DNA from: Pseudomonas atagonensis
GTDB lineage: Bacteria; Pseudomonadota; Gammaproteobacteria; Pseudomonadales; Pseudomonadaceae
Length of the DNA: 64,000 nucleotides
Assembly: GCF_011369485.1 (NCBI RefSeq)
Contig: NZ_VXCA01000028.1
Location: 53,614-117,613 of the forward strand
Direction: 5' to 3'
This document shows, piece after piece, positions 25,620 through 35,400 of this stretch. The notes below the pieces were generated by a model, which saw only the letters and a program-made list of their open reading frames with translations, did not search any database and had not been told where the DNA came from. The position numbers and the translations under genes are program-made. The stretch's first letter is position 1. Each line of letters starts with the position of its first letter.

Positions 25620-26507
25620 TTAGCCGATGCGCAAGGCGCGCAGATCGAGGTGACCGTCCTTCAACGGCGGGCACCAGTAGTAGCCGCCAGTGATGGGTCG
25701 GCTGATGCGATAGAGGCCATCGGTGATGCCATCTTCCAGACCGCTCATACGGCGCAGTTGCGCTTCGAACGCGTCCAGCGAAAAACCGAAGGCGAGGAAC
25801 ATCAGGCCGGCGCGGTCGCCTTCGATCCACGGCATCGAGCGGCGGACGACGAACGCTTCAGGGGCGAAGCTTTCCTGGGCGGTGCGTTTGACGTGGGCAG
25901 AAACCGGCGCGTCGTCGATTTCTTCGTTGTCGCTCAGGCGACGGCCCATGATGTTGTCCTTGTCGTCGGCGGACAGCTTGTGGAACCCCTTGAGGTCGTG
26001 CTGCCACTGCTGGATCGCGGCGAAACTGCCACCGACCAGACCTTCGGCGCCTTCACTTTGCAGGGCGGCGGCGATGGCGGCTTCGTCATGCGGGTTTTCG
26101 GTGCCGTCCTCATAACCGGTCAGGTCATGGCCGTCCTTGTGGCGGAAGGCTTCCTGCATCTGCACCAGACGTAGTGCCGGAGCCAGTGCGGCTTCGAAGG
26201 CATTGCAGCGGTTGAGCAATTCACCGCGATCAACGCCGTGCAACCAGACCCACAGCGCATGCTGGGTCGACGGGTTTTCCACGCCGACACCGGTCATCGC
26301 CGGAAAGCTGCGCAGGCCGTCGATCTGCACATTCAGGGCCTTGACCAGGGATTCACCGAAACCGACCACCGCCGACTGCCCGTCCACCAGATTCATCAGG
26401 TTGTCGATCGCCTGCGGCAATGCTTCAACCGACTCGAGTGCGAAAAACAGATGACGTGCTTGCGCAGGAACAGGGGTGGCGAGAATGCCCGGCTGGTAGT
26501 AACTCAT
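25620..26507 (-). CDS. Dyp-type haem peroxidase
   Basis: A 295-residue dye-decolourising peroxidase of the YfeX-like short class. The catalytic-site motif GYEDGTENP (GXXDG) and the haem-binding C-terminal half, with the RRSMPW and GLMFLAFGFS segments, are visible. No signal peptide is seen, so it is cytosolic. It uses hydrogen peroxide to oxidise dyes or porphyrin-like substrates. It is co-transcribed with the Gfo/Idh/MocA gene. Confidence 0.9.
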   Translation of the reverse strand: MSYYQPGILATPVPAQARHLFFALESVEALPQAIDNLMNLVDGQSAVVGFGESLVKALNVQIDGLRSFPAMTGVGVENPSTQHALWVWLHGVDRGELLNRCNAFEAALAPALRLVQMQEAFRHKDGHDLTGYEDGTENPHDEAAIAAALQSEGAEGLVGGSFAAIQQWQHDLKGFHKLSADDKDNIMGRRLSDNEEIDDAPVSAHVKRTAQESFAPEAFVVRRSMPWIEGDRAGLMFLAFGFSLDAFEAQLRRMSGLEDGITDGLYRISRPITGGYYWCPPLKDGHLDLRALRIG

Positions 26508-26581
26508 GTGAACTCCTTGGAAAGTGCGCGGGAGTTTACCTGTGGCCGGAGGATTTGTGTGGGTTTGGATGACGCCAAAAG

Positions 26582-26759
26582 CCCCTCACCCTAGCCCTCT
26601 CCCAGAGGGAGAGGGAACCGAATGGGGGATATTCGGGAAATGCACCGACTTGAACGTGCGGTATTGAATCCATAATCGACGCAAAACGTTCAGGTCGGTG
26701 CATGAAGCAAGACACCTCGGTCGGCCCCCTCTCCCTCTGGGAGAGGGCTGGGGTGAGGG
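26582..26759. repeat. MITE-like element, copy 2 (overlaps an AraC gene end)
   Basis: Bounded by CCCCTCACCCTAGCCCTC and GAGGGCTGGGGTGAGGG. The interior contains GAATCCATAATCGAC and AAGACACCTCGGTCGGCC, both almost repeated at 53908-54003. The right part lies inside the 3' end of the AraC regulator gene. Confidence 0.8.
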
Positions 26760-27787
26760 TTTGCGTCATTACGCCAGGCACTCGGGCTCATCCCCGTCCA
26801 GCGCTTGAACGCCCGGCGAAAGCTGCGCACATCGCTGTAGCCCACCTCCTCGGTAATCCGCTCGATCGGCATGTCCGGATTGGCCAGCAGACTCATCGTC
26901 CGCGCCTGTCGCACCTGCTCCAGCAATGCCTCAAACGTCAGCGAATGCTCGGTCAGGCGCCGGCGCAAAGTACGGCTGCTCATGTTCAGGTCGCCGGCAA
27001 TCTTTTCGATGTGGCTGCCACGGCTCAGGTCCCGGGCAATTGCGCGCTCCACGGCTTGAATCAGATCAAGCTTCTGATGCACCTGCGCCGCTTCCAGCTC
27101 CAGCAACGCCACGGCCTGACGCAGGGCCAGCGAGTGGTGATTGGGCAGATTGACGTCGAGCCATTGCGCGTCGATCAGCATGCGATTGTGCAGGCAACCG
27201 AAGCGCACGTTCGGCCCGAGCAGGCGGTGATATTCGCTCACGTAATCCGGTGCGGCGTGTACGAATTCCACGGCAATCGCCTTGAACTCGGCCCCGGCCA
27301 GCGCGCGGCCGTACACCAGCAGACTGGCGAAAAACTCCTCGACCGCGAACACCTGAACATCGGCGAACGGCAAGCGGCACTCGGCATCGAGAAGCACCTG
27401 CTCACCCACCACATCGACGCTGGACACCACAATCCCGCCAGAAGTGTGCTGATGGCGAATGCCCAAGGCAAAGGCATCGCGCAAGGTCTTGCACAACGAC
27501 AACACATGACCGAGCAGCCCCAGTGTGCCGAGGACATTCTGCGCACCGACCCACAGGCCCAAGCCCTGATTGGGTAGCGCCTTGAGCGCGCGCTGAATCA
27601 TCGCCACGGCCTGACGATAGGAAATCCGCTGCGCAGGGTCCTGCAAATCTTCAAGGGTTAAGCCCAGGCCACGGCACAGGCTGTCGGGGTCGATGCCCTT
27701 GTTCTGCGCGACTTCGGCGAGGGTTTGCAGGAGAAACGGCGAGACCAGCGCCAGTTCAAAGGTCGGGTCTTGGACTTTTACGTTCAT
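26690..27787 (-). CDS. AraC-family regulator with arabinose-binding-like domain (SphR-like)
   Basis: A 365-residue regulator. Residues about 20-205 form the Arabinose_bd-type effector domain seen in OruR and SphR, and the C-terminal double HTH includes KIAGDLNMSSRTLRRRL and PIERITEEVGYSDVRSF. The family normally ends soon after GMSPSAWR. Here about 23 more residues (NPHPSPLPEGEG...) are encoded by a MITE-like element that runs over the gene's 3' end. It is divergent from the SphA-like gene and two 22-bp-spaced direct repeats lie between them. In P. aeruginosa SphR, of the same family, activates sphA. Confidence 0.88.
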   Translation of the reverse strand: MNVKVQDPTFELALVSPFLLQTLAEVAQNKGIDPDSLCRGLGLTLEDLQDPAQRISYRQAVAMIQRALKALPNQGLGLWVGAQNVLGTLGLLGHVLSLCKTLRDAFALGIRHQHTSGGIVVSSVDVVGEQVLLDAECRLPFADVQVFAVEEFFASLLVYGRALAGAEFKAIAVEFVHAAPDYVSEYHRLLGPNVRFGCLHNRMLIDAQWLDVNLPNHHSLALRQAVALLELEAAQVHQKLDLIQAVERAIARDLSRGSHIEKIAGDLNMSSRTLRRRLTEHSLTFEALLEQVRQARTMSLLANPDMPIERITEEVGYSDVRSFRRAFKRWTGMSPSAWRNDANPHPSPLPEGEGADRGVLLHAPT

Positions 27788-27868
27788 GGGGGAGAGACAT
27801 TCCGGAGCACGCTTGATTGTTATTTTTGTAACCGGTTATGTCGAAAGAAGTTAGCACAGGGTTCACGC

Positions 27869-27899
27869 ACTGTCCGCAGAAGTCCCCATAACTGTCCGC
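27869..27899 (+). promoter_or_regulatory. AraC-type direct-repeat operator
   Basis: ACTGTCCGC occurs twice, starting at 27869 and 27891, a 22-bp period or two helical turns. AraC activators bind such direct repeats on one face of the helix just upstream of the promoter. The site is 100-130 bp before the SphA-like start codon. Confidence 0.55.
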
Positions 27900-27998
27900 C
27901 AATACCCTGCTCTGTCGGGCGCCAAGCGCTTATTTCTATAGTGCCGGGCGTCCTGCGTGCCGGCGTTGCGCCCAATCACAATAATAATGAGGACGGAT

Positions 27999-28946
27999 AT
28001 GAACCCGAACCGCGCGACTTACCGTTGCCGCCTGGCCCTGACGCTGCTGGGCTGCGCCGCGACCCTGCCTGCTCTGGCCACTGAAGCCGGCGTCGACAAC
28101 ATCGGCACCGGCACGGACGGATTCTTCATGCTGCCGCTGGAAGTCGACAGCCTTCCGGAGAACATGGTCGCGTTCAACCTCTACTACAACCATTACAAGG
28201 CGACGAAGCTCAACATCAGCTCGTTTGGCGGCAAGGTGCCCAACGTCGAGATCGAATCCACCGCCGTAATCCCGCGTCTCGATTATTTAAGCCCGGTACG
28301 TATATTCGGCGGACGCCTGGCCGGCTATATCGCCCAGCCGTGGCTGAAGCAGGAGGTTTCAGTATTCGGCCTCAGCGACACCCGCGAAGGCATGGGCGAT
28401 ACCACCTTCGCGCCGATCATTCTGTGGGACATGGGCAAGAACCTGACTCTCGGCGCCGCCGTTGAAATCACCGTGCCCACTGGCGAATACAGCGTCGATC
28501 GCCTGGCCAACACCAGCAACAATTTCTACACCTACAAACCGCTGTTCTCCTTCACCTGGCTGCCGACCGACAAGACCGAAGTCTCGATGAAGACCACTTA
28601 CAGCTTCAATGAGAAGAACAAGGACACCGACTACAAGTCCGGGCAGATCTTCCATTTCGATTACTCGGCCAGCTACAAAATCACTGACGACCTGATGTTC
28701 GGTGTCAACGGCTACTACCTCAAGCAGACCACCGACGACAAACAGTTCGGCCACACCGTGCAGTTTGCCGGCCAGGACGTTGATGACGGCGTGCGCGGCA
28801 AGGTGTTCGCCATCGGCCCGGCGCTGCATTTCACCTTTCTCAAGTACGCCAGTGCGGAGATTCGCTGGGCCAAGGAGTTCGATGTGGAGAACCGGCCGGA
28901 GGGGGAAATGTTGTGGGCGAAGGTGAGTATTCCGTATGCGTTCTGA
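27999..28946 (+). CDS. SphA-like outer-membrane protein (phenol MetA-pathway family)
   Basis: A 315-residue outer-membrane protein with a signal peptide ending near ALA-TEA. It shows the family traits DGFFMLPLEVDSLP, GMGDTTFAPIILWD and VPTGEYS, and ends in an aromatic residue (PYAF). In P. aeruginosa the related sphA is induced by sphingosine; others are annotated as phenol-degradation transporters. The ATG at 27999 follows GAGGA at 5 bases and gives the expected signal peptide. It probably mediates uptake of a hydrophobic compound. Confidence 0.82.
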   Translation: MNPNRATYRCRLALTLLGCAATLPALATEAGVDNIGTGTDGFFMLPLEVDSLPENMVAFNLYYNHYKATKLNISSFGGKVPNVEIESTAVIPRLDYLSPVRIFGGRLAGYIAQPWLKQEVSVFGLSDTREGMGDTTFAPIILWDMGKNLTLGAAVEITVPTGEYSVDRLANTSNNFYTYKPLFSFTWLPTDKTEVSMKTTYSFNEKNKDTDYKSGQIFHFDYSASYKITDDLMFGVNGYYLKQTTDDKQFGHTVQFAGQDVDDGVRGKVFAIGPALHFTFLKYASAEIRWAKEFDVENRPEGEMLWAKVSIPYAF

Positions 28947-29189
28947 GTGCATTTGTAGGAAGGTGCGCGCGGATTTGTAGGCTGAAAACCTGAAAAACAG
29001 AGGGGAGGAATACGCCTACAGCGGCGGTCGAGATTGCCGGACAACGGTGGGAAACGTCCGGCAGATTTAACGGGGGCGCTTGCAGATACTGGCTTTCGTT
29101 ATCCCATGGTTCCTCAGGGTTCATAGGGTACATCGTTTGCGAGTGACGACAGCGAACCAATCCCCTTGAGATTGATCACCGAGGCCACT
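28947..29189. other. Intergenic stretch with a TGTAGGC/GCCTACA inverted repeat
   Basis: No gene was seen. TGTAGGC at 28976 and GCCTACA ending at 29020 form an inverted repeat with a purine-rich middle (GAGGGGAGGA). The rest shows no clear structure and should hold the promoter of the small antitoxin-like gene. Confidence 0.4.
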
Positions 29190-29384
29190 ATGAGCTTTTT
29201 GCTTTCCCCGTTTTATTCCGAGTTTGAATCCGAAGAAGAGGCCGAAAGCTACGATCGCTGGTTTCGAGCAAAAGTACAGGCTGCATTCGATGATCCTAGT
29301 CCTGGCATTCCCCATGATGAAGCTATGTTAATGCTCGACCAAATGCTGGAAGAAATGCGCAGGACGCGACGCGCTGCGGCGTGA
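29190..29384 (+). CDS. Small stability-determinant / RelB-like antitoxin
   Basis: A 64-residue acidic protein, MSFLLSPFYSEFESEEE..., of the PaaA2/StbD-like 'stability determinant' antitoxin family. GAGG precedes the ATG by 5 bases. The usual RelE/ParE toxin gene does not follow; the next feature is a terminator shared with the opposite strand. In P. aeruginosa the gene next to pdtA is phdA, described as a 'prevent-host-death' protein, so this may be its positional counterpart. That equivalence is inferred from gene order. Confidence 0.7.
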   Translation: MSFLLSPFYSEFESEEEAESYDRWFRAKVQAAFDDPSPGIPHDEAMLMLDQMLEEMRRTRRAAA

Positions 29385-29413
29385 ATAGATCAACTGGCTG
29401 ACATCTTCAACAT

Positions 29414-29439
29414 AAAAAAGGGCGGCCAATTGGCCGCCC
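29414..29439 (-). terminator. Terminator of the pdtA-like gene
   Basis: The perfect palindrome GGGCGGCCAATTGGCCGCCC, read on the minus strand, is followed by a T6 run. It lies 24 bp after the stop of the giant gene. Confidence 0.85.
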
Positions 29440-29462
29440 GAAGCGTACTACACGAGAGTCTT

Positions 29463-32400
29463 TTACAACGTCAGCTGCCCCCGCTCCTCCTCGGTCAACT
29501 GCTGTTTCGCCTGTTCATCCAGCGCCCCGGCGCCCAGCACCTGCACCGGGCTGTTGGGGTTGTAACCCGGCGCTGGTGCGCGGCTTGCACCGTCGCGGTT
29601 CGGGGCCAGTTGTTCGTTGCCGAAGCTCAGTACCTGCACGGTGAATACCGAAGCCTGATTCTGGCGCGATGCGGCTTGCTGCTGACGGGCGACGTCTTCC
29701 GCAGCCTGAGTCGCCGACGACGCGGCGGAGCTGGCCGAGGTGATTGCTCCAGTGTTGACCGCCGAGACCACCGGCACGCCGGTTGCCTTGCCCTGCACCG
29801 AGATGTTGGCGGCGTTGACCACCGTCAGCGCGGCGATGTTGACGTTGCCCGAGACGCGAATCCCCGCCTCGCCCGCATCGATGGTGCCCAGCGGCGCGAT
29901 CAGGTCGATGTCCCCCGGGGCCACTTCGGCAATCGGGTTGAGTGTGGCAATACCGGCGCCGGTGCTTGGCACCGATGGCGACAGGGTCACGTTGCCCCAG
30001 GTGTCGTACACGCGTTTCGGCGGCGTGTAGACCACGGTGGTTTTCGAACCGCGACCGGCGTTGATGTCGCCCTCGGCGGACCAGCCGAGGATCGAGCCAC
30101 CAAACGTGGTCATGATCCGGCTTTGCCCCAGCAGAATGCTGCCTTGGGAGTAGAGCTGAATGTTGCCCGAACCCTGGGTGATGATCCCCGCCGTGGAGGG
30201 CGGCGCCGCACCTTCGATACCGAATACCTGGCCACCGCCCGGCGTGAGCATCTGGATGTCGCCACCGAACAGCGTCTTGACCCCGGCGCCGCCATAAAGC
30301 GTGATATCGCCGTCATAACGGACGGGATTGCCGGCCACATCGGTTGTCGGGAACAGCGAAGCAATGGCGTTGCGACCACGCAGGTAACTGCCTTTGCGCG
30401 GGCCATCGACATCGTTGTATTCGAGGCCACCGGCACGCAATTCAGCGAAGTACACCTGACGGGCGAAGATCGCCTGCTCGGCACTTGGCAGCGCGGCGTA
30501 GAACGTTTGCGCCTGTTCCGCGTTGCCGCTGAAGCCGTAGCCGAGGGTCAGCCAGCTCTGCAATTCGTCGAGGTAAGTCTTGACCACTTTGCCTGGCTGC
30601 CCGTTAAGCGACGCATTCGGGTCGGCGAGGTTCTGCGGGTTCAGATAACGGGCGATGAACCGTGAATAATCCGGCCCCTGCGCGCCTACACCGGCCTGCA
30701 ATACCACGCTGGCGCCCGGTTGTTTATCGCCGGCCACCAGCGAGCCGAGGCTGGTAATACTGGCGCGGTTCTCCATCAGGATGTTGCGCCCGGCATTGAT
30801 ATCCAGCGTTCCAGGCCCGGCGATGTCGAAGCTGCTGTAGAGAATGTCGCGGCCTGCCGACACTCGCGATACGTCTCGCGGATCATTGTGGACAAACAGG
30901 TTGCCGGTGGAAGAAATGCCATCCTTGCCGTTGCTTATTTCCGAACTCGGTACTGCCGTAGGCTGCCCCAGGGTGGTGCCGGAGGCGACGATGTCACGAC
31001 CGGCGATCATCCACACGGGCCCAGCGGCTTCGTACCAGGTGCGTCTGGAAGTGGAAAAGCTCAACGTTTCACCACTGCGAACGCCCACCAGGTCCCCCGT
31101 CAGTGCGTAGATTCGCGCCGGCCCCTGTACGTCGTTCAAACCCGAGTAGCTATCGGGACCAAAGGCAAATAGCGGATATCGCATGTTGCCCTGGGGTGCC
31201 ACGCCATCCTCGCTGTAGTTGGTGCGTAGCGGTTTACTGGCGTTGCTGTTGGCATACGTGTTGAACGCCGGGTTGAACCGCGTGGTAATGGCCATCGGGC
31301 TAGCCCCCGACTGGTTGATCGCATAGCCACCGGCGTAGATAGAGTCACCTGCCAACAGTTCAAGCTGTCCCGACTTCGACGGTGCCAGGAGCAGTGAGTA
31401 ACCTTGCAGCGGGTAGATATCCACGCCAGTGAACGTCGCGGACGGTCCTGCATAGATGGATCCCTGCCCCGCCACCGCGCGTAGTATCGATGGATAGACA
31501 AACCGGCCATCGGTAGGCGAGGTATTGCGTCCCGTGATCAGGCCGTTGGAGGTATTGAACTCGGATATCTGTGTGCCCGGCGTCAGGTTCCCGCCAGCCG
31601 AGAACAGATCGATTGCGGTGTGGTCAGTCCACAATGAGAAGCCGCTCAGGGTGCCGCCCTGCTGAACACCTCCGTCGGCGGAAATGGTCGGGCTGGCGTT
31701 CATCAGACTCACCCGCCCAGGATCCGCTGCACCGCCCAACACCAGATCCCCACGGCTGCTCAGGCTCATGCCCGCGTCACCCGGAATCAGCACCACGCCT
31801 CCGGAAGCGCTACCGGTGGTCGAGGTAAACGGATCAAGTGCCCGGGTTTCCCGAAGATCATTGACCACGGTGCTGGCGCCGTACTTCAGGTTGATGCCAC
31901 CCAGTGCTCCACCCGTCATCTGTGCCGCGCCGCGCAGGTTGATCAGCGCGCCTTGCAGATCATGGACCGGTTTGCCGATACCGGTTTCTCCTGCCCGCGC
32001 TTGCAGCGACGGGTTGAAAGTACCGCCGATTCGAATATCCATGTCACCACCACCGGTCATCTGCACGCTGCCATCGCTGGCGACTCGACCGGTGCTGCCC
32101 ACCGCGACGATCAGACCTTGGCTTCGAGGATTGTTCACGGCATCCCCCAACGGCTTGAGCATGCCGGCATCACCACCGGCCCGCAGGCTGATATTACCGC
32201 CGCCCAAAGTGCCAAAACCGGTGAACCCGACCAGGTACGGTTCGGTATTGGTGTTCGTGTCTGGCATCAATTGGGTGGCATAGCTGCCGAAGTTGATCCA
32301 CCAGGCCGTGGGCATATCCGGGTTGTCCGTGCCTTGGCGCCACAGCCAGCTACCAACCGCGACACTTGCGATCTGCTCCCGGGTTCCACCTGAAGTCGAT

Positions 32401-35400
32401 CGAGTTTTCTGCCCTACCGAATCGCCCGAAACAGACCCGCCCGCGTTGATCGTCAGATTGCCGCCCATCTGCGGATACCAGGCCTGGTAAAGACTGTCGG
32501 TGCCGCCGTTGACCCATTTTTCATAATCGGCACCGGCGCTGCCCAATACCGAATTACTGTTCGAGAGATGCCCGCGTTTCTGGTTGTACAACGGATCGAC
32601 GTTCGCTGATTGAGTGCCGGCGGTATAAACGCCAAACGGTGAATCCATGCTCAGGTTGCCGGCAGCCATCAGATCGAGATCACCAGTACCGGTGCGCAGC
32701 ACACTGAACATCTGGCTGTGGGCCTTGGCGGTTGTGCCGGGATTATTGCCGATGCAGAACTCCGGATAGATTTCACAAAGGACCTGATACTCCTCGGGAA
32801 CGGGTTCGTAGTCAGGTCCTTGACCACTGCCCGGCGCCCATACCCAGCGTGCCATCGGCACACAGAGCCCTTCTATCTGCGCACAGATCTCCAATTGGTC
32901 ATCGGGCACAGGGTAATACCCCGGAAGGTCATACGGATTGCCCGGTGCCCAGACGAGTATCCCCGTTGCCTGGGTAAGCGTGACACCGTAATGAGTGTCC
33001 GCCAGTCGCAGATTGCCATCGGTGGTGACGGGCTTCACGGCACGGCTGTCTGCGGCTTCAAGATCGGCACCCGCCACCACGCGCATCGACCACGACGCAC
33101 TGCCCGATGGCAGCATGCTCGCCACCGCCCAGTTCTTGCCTTGCTGCGTGCCGTTGAACGGACGCAGTTCGATCAGCGAAGTACCGTCGGCAAGCTTTAC
33201 ATCGGTCATCGAAGGAATCAGCGAGCCACGCAGCAAGGCCAGCGAGCTACTCAGTTTCACACCGGAAACCGTTGAAAGATCGAGGTCGAAAACCCCTGGC
33301 AGCGGCACGCCCTTGGGCCAGGTCATGGCCAGCAGGCTCGTGGCCTTGTTCAGACTGATACCGGCTCCCAGGCGAGTGTTCGCCGGCAACGTCACACTTT
33401 CGCTGAGCAACGTTCCCGCCGCGTACAACAGATTTCCGCTGGCATCATGGATAGCCCCCGCCAGCACAGTACCGGCGCTGAACGTATAAGCCTCGCCCAG
33501 TACCGCCTGGGTCGGCAGCAACGTGCCACTGGCCAGTCTCGCGCCTTGAATCGTCACGTCGTAATTGAGCGTCGCGCCCACCGGAAACTGCGTGCCCTCG
33601 GCCAGCGTCACCCCACTGCCCGGCACGATCAGATCGCCACCGAACGGCTGCACGCCGGCAATCAGTTTCCAGCCGGCGTCATCCGTGGTTTCGGGTGGAG
33701 GCGCGAAGCCGTCGTTGATGCTGCCGTAAATATCGAGGTTGCCACCGGCACGAATCACCAGGCTGCCGGCCTCCCCTGAGCCGTACACCGACGGGTTCAG
33801 TCGCGTGTGCGGATTGAGACTGGCGTAGCGATAGCCCGAAAGGTCCAGATCGCCCTCCACCACCAGATCACCGTCGGCAGTCTTGCTGGCGATTTCCACG
33901 CCTGGGCGCAGATGGAACGCGTCAGCGTAAGTGGCGTTGTTCAGCCCGGCGAGTTTGCGTTGCAGCAGATCGTTGTTGCCCAGAGCGGCATTGATGAAGG
34001 TTTCGCTGTCACCGTGAATACGGTCAAGCATGACCTTGTCAATCACCTGATACGGCCGGCCACTGACGGCCTGATCGACACCATCACGGGCATCGGTGTA
34101 ACGGCGCATGCCATTGAGGCCGATGGAACGCGCGCCCTGAATGCTCAGCACGCCGCTGGCGTCGATGGCGATGTCATTGCTGCCCAGACGTGGCGCGTTC
34201 AGCTCCAGCGTGCCGCGCAGCATTCCGTCATGTTGTCCTGCGAGGAAACCCGGCACGGCATCGGTGCCGTGGCGCAAGTCGATCCGGGCACCACTCGCCA
34301 GCGTGAGCAAGCCCTCGCCGGAACTCAGTTCAACCGTGGCACGGTTCGGCGCATCGATGATCTTGCCGTAGCTGTCGACCCGCAGCACGCGGCCATGAGC
34401 ATCGAGCACGCTGTTACCGGCCAGAGTCAGACCGTTTTTCGCCGACAGACGAATGCTGCCGACACGTTCGCCGCTGGCATCAATCAGACCGGCCACCGTC
34501 AGGCTGCCATTGTCGACCGACACATTGACCTCGCCAGCCTTGAGACCATCGCCGATCACCAGGTTGCCTTGCTTGAGCTGCAAGCTGCGGCTGCCGAAAA
34601 CCTGCCCGGCATTCAAGCGCTGATTGAGTGCGGCGAACTGCTCGGTGGCGTCACCGCCCAGACGTTGCGCGCGAATGTCCACGCCACCGGCCTTGTACGG
34701 CACCAGAGTGCCCCCGGCGTCGTAGTAACCGCTGCTGCCGCCGACAATCTCGCCCTGCAGATCGACCATCCCGGCCGCATCGGCCAGAGCGACGACGCTG
34801 AGGTTACCGGCCTGATTGTTCCTCGCCGACAGATCGATCCGCGAGCCCACAGCCTGACGGATATTGCCGTTGGCGCTGTACAGCGATACGTCGCCGCCCC
34901 AGCTGTACTTGCTGACATCGTTGAATGGCAAAGTGCGCCCGGCCATATCCAGCACGCCGCCGGTGCCCAGGATCAGATCGCCTTCGGACTTCACCGTCAG
35001 CTTGCCGCTGGCCAATGCGATGCGGCTGTCGAGCACGATATCGCGGGCTTCAAGGTTCAACTCCGCCCCCAGGTCATTGGCCACGCCGGCAGCCCCGGCG
35101 CCGCTCAAGGTCAGGCTATTGCCGGCCTTGAGCAGGCTGACTGATGCCGCCTCGCCAGTGAGCAACGGCGTACGCAGATTCAGATTGCCGCCGCTGTAGC
35201 TGTAACCCTTGACCGGATCGTAAGCGCCCTGCTCCTGATACACCGCGAGGCTACCCTTGTGATTGGCGGTGATGCGGTCGCTGGCGCTCAGGTTGACGTT
35301 GGCGAAACCCAGCGCCAGGCGATTGTTCTGATCCAGCCCGCTGGCCTGAGGCATCGGGCCATAACCCAGCTCGATACGCTGGGCCTGAATGTCCAGCGTG

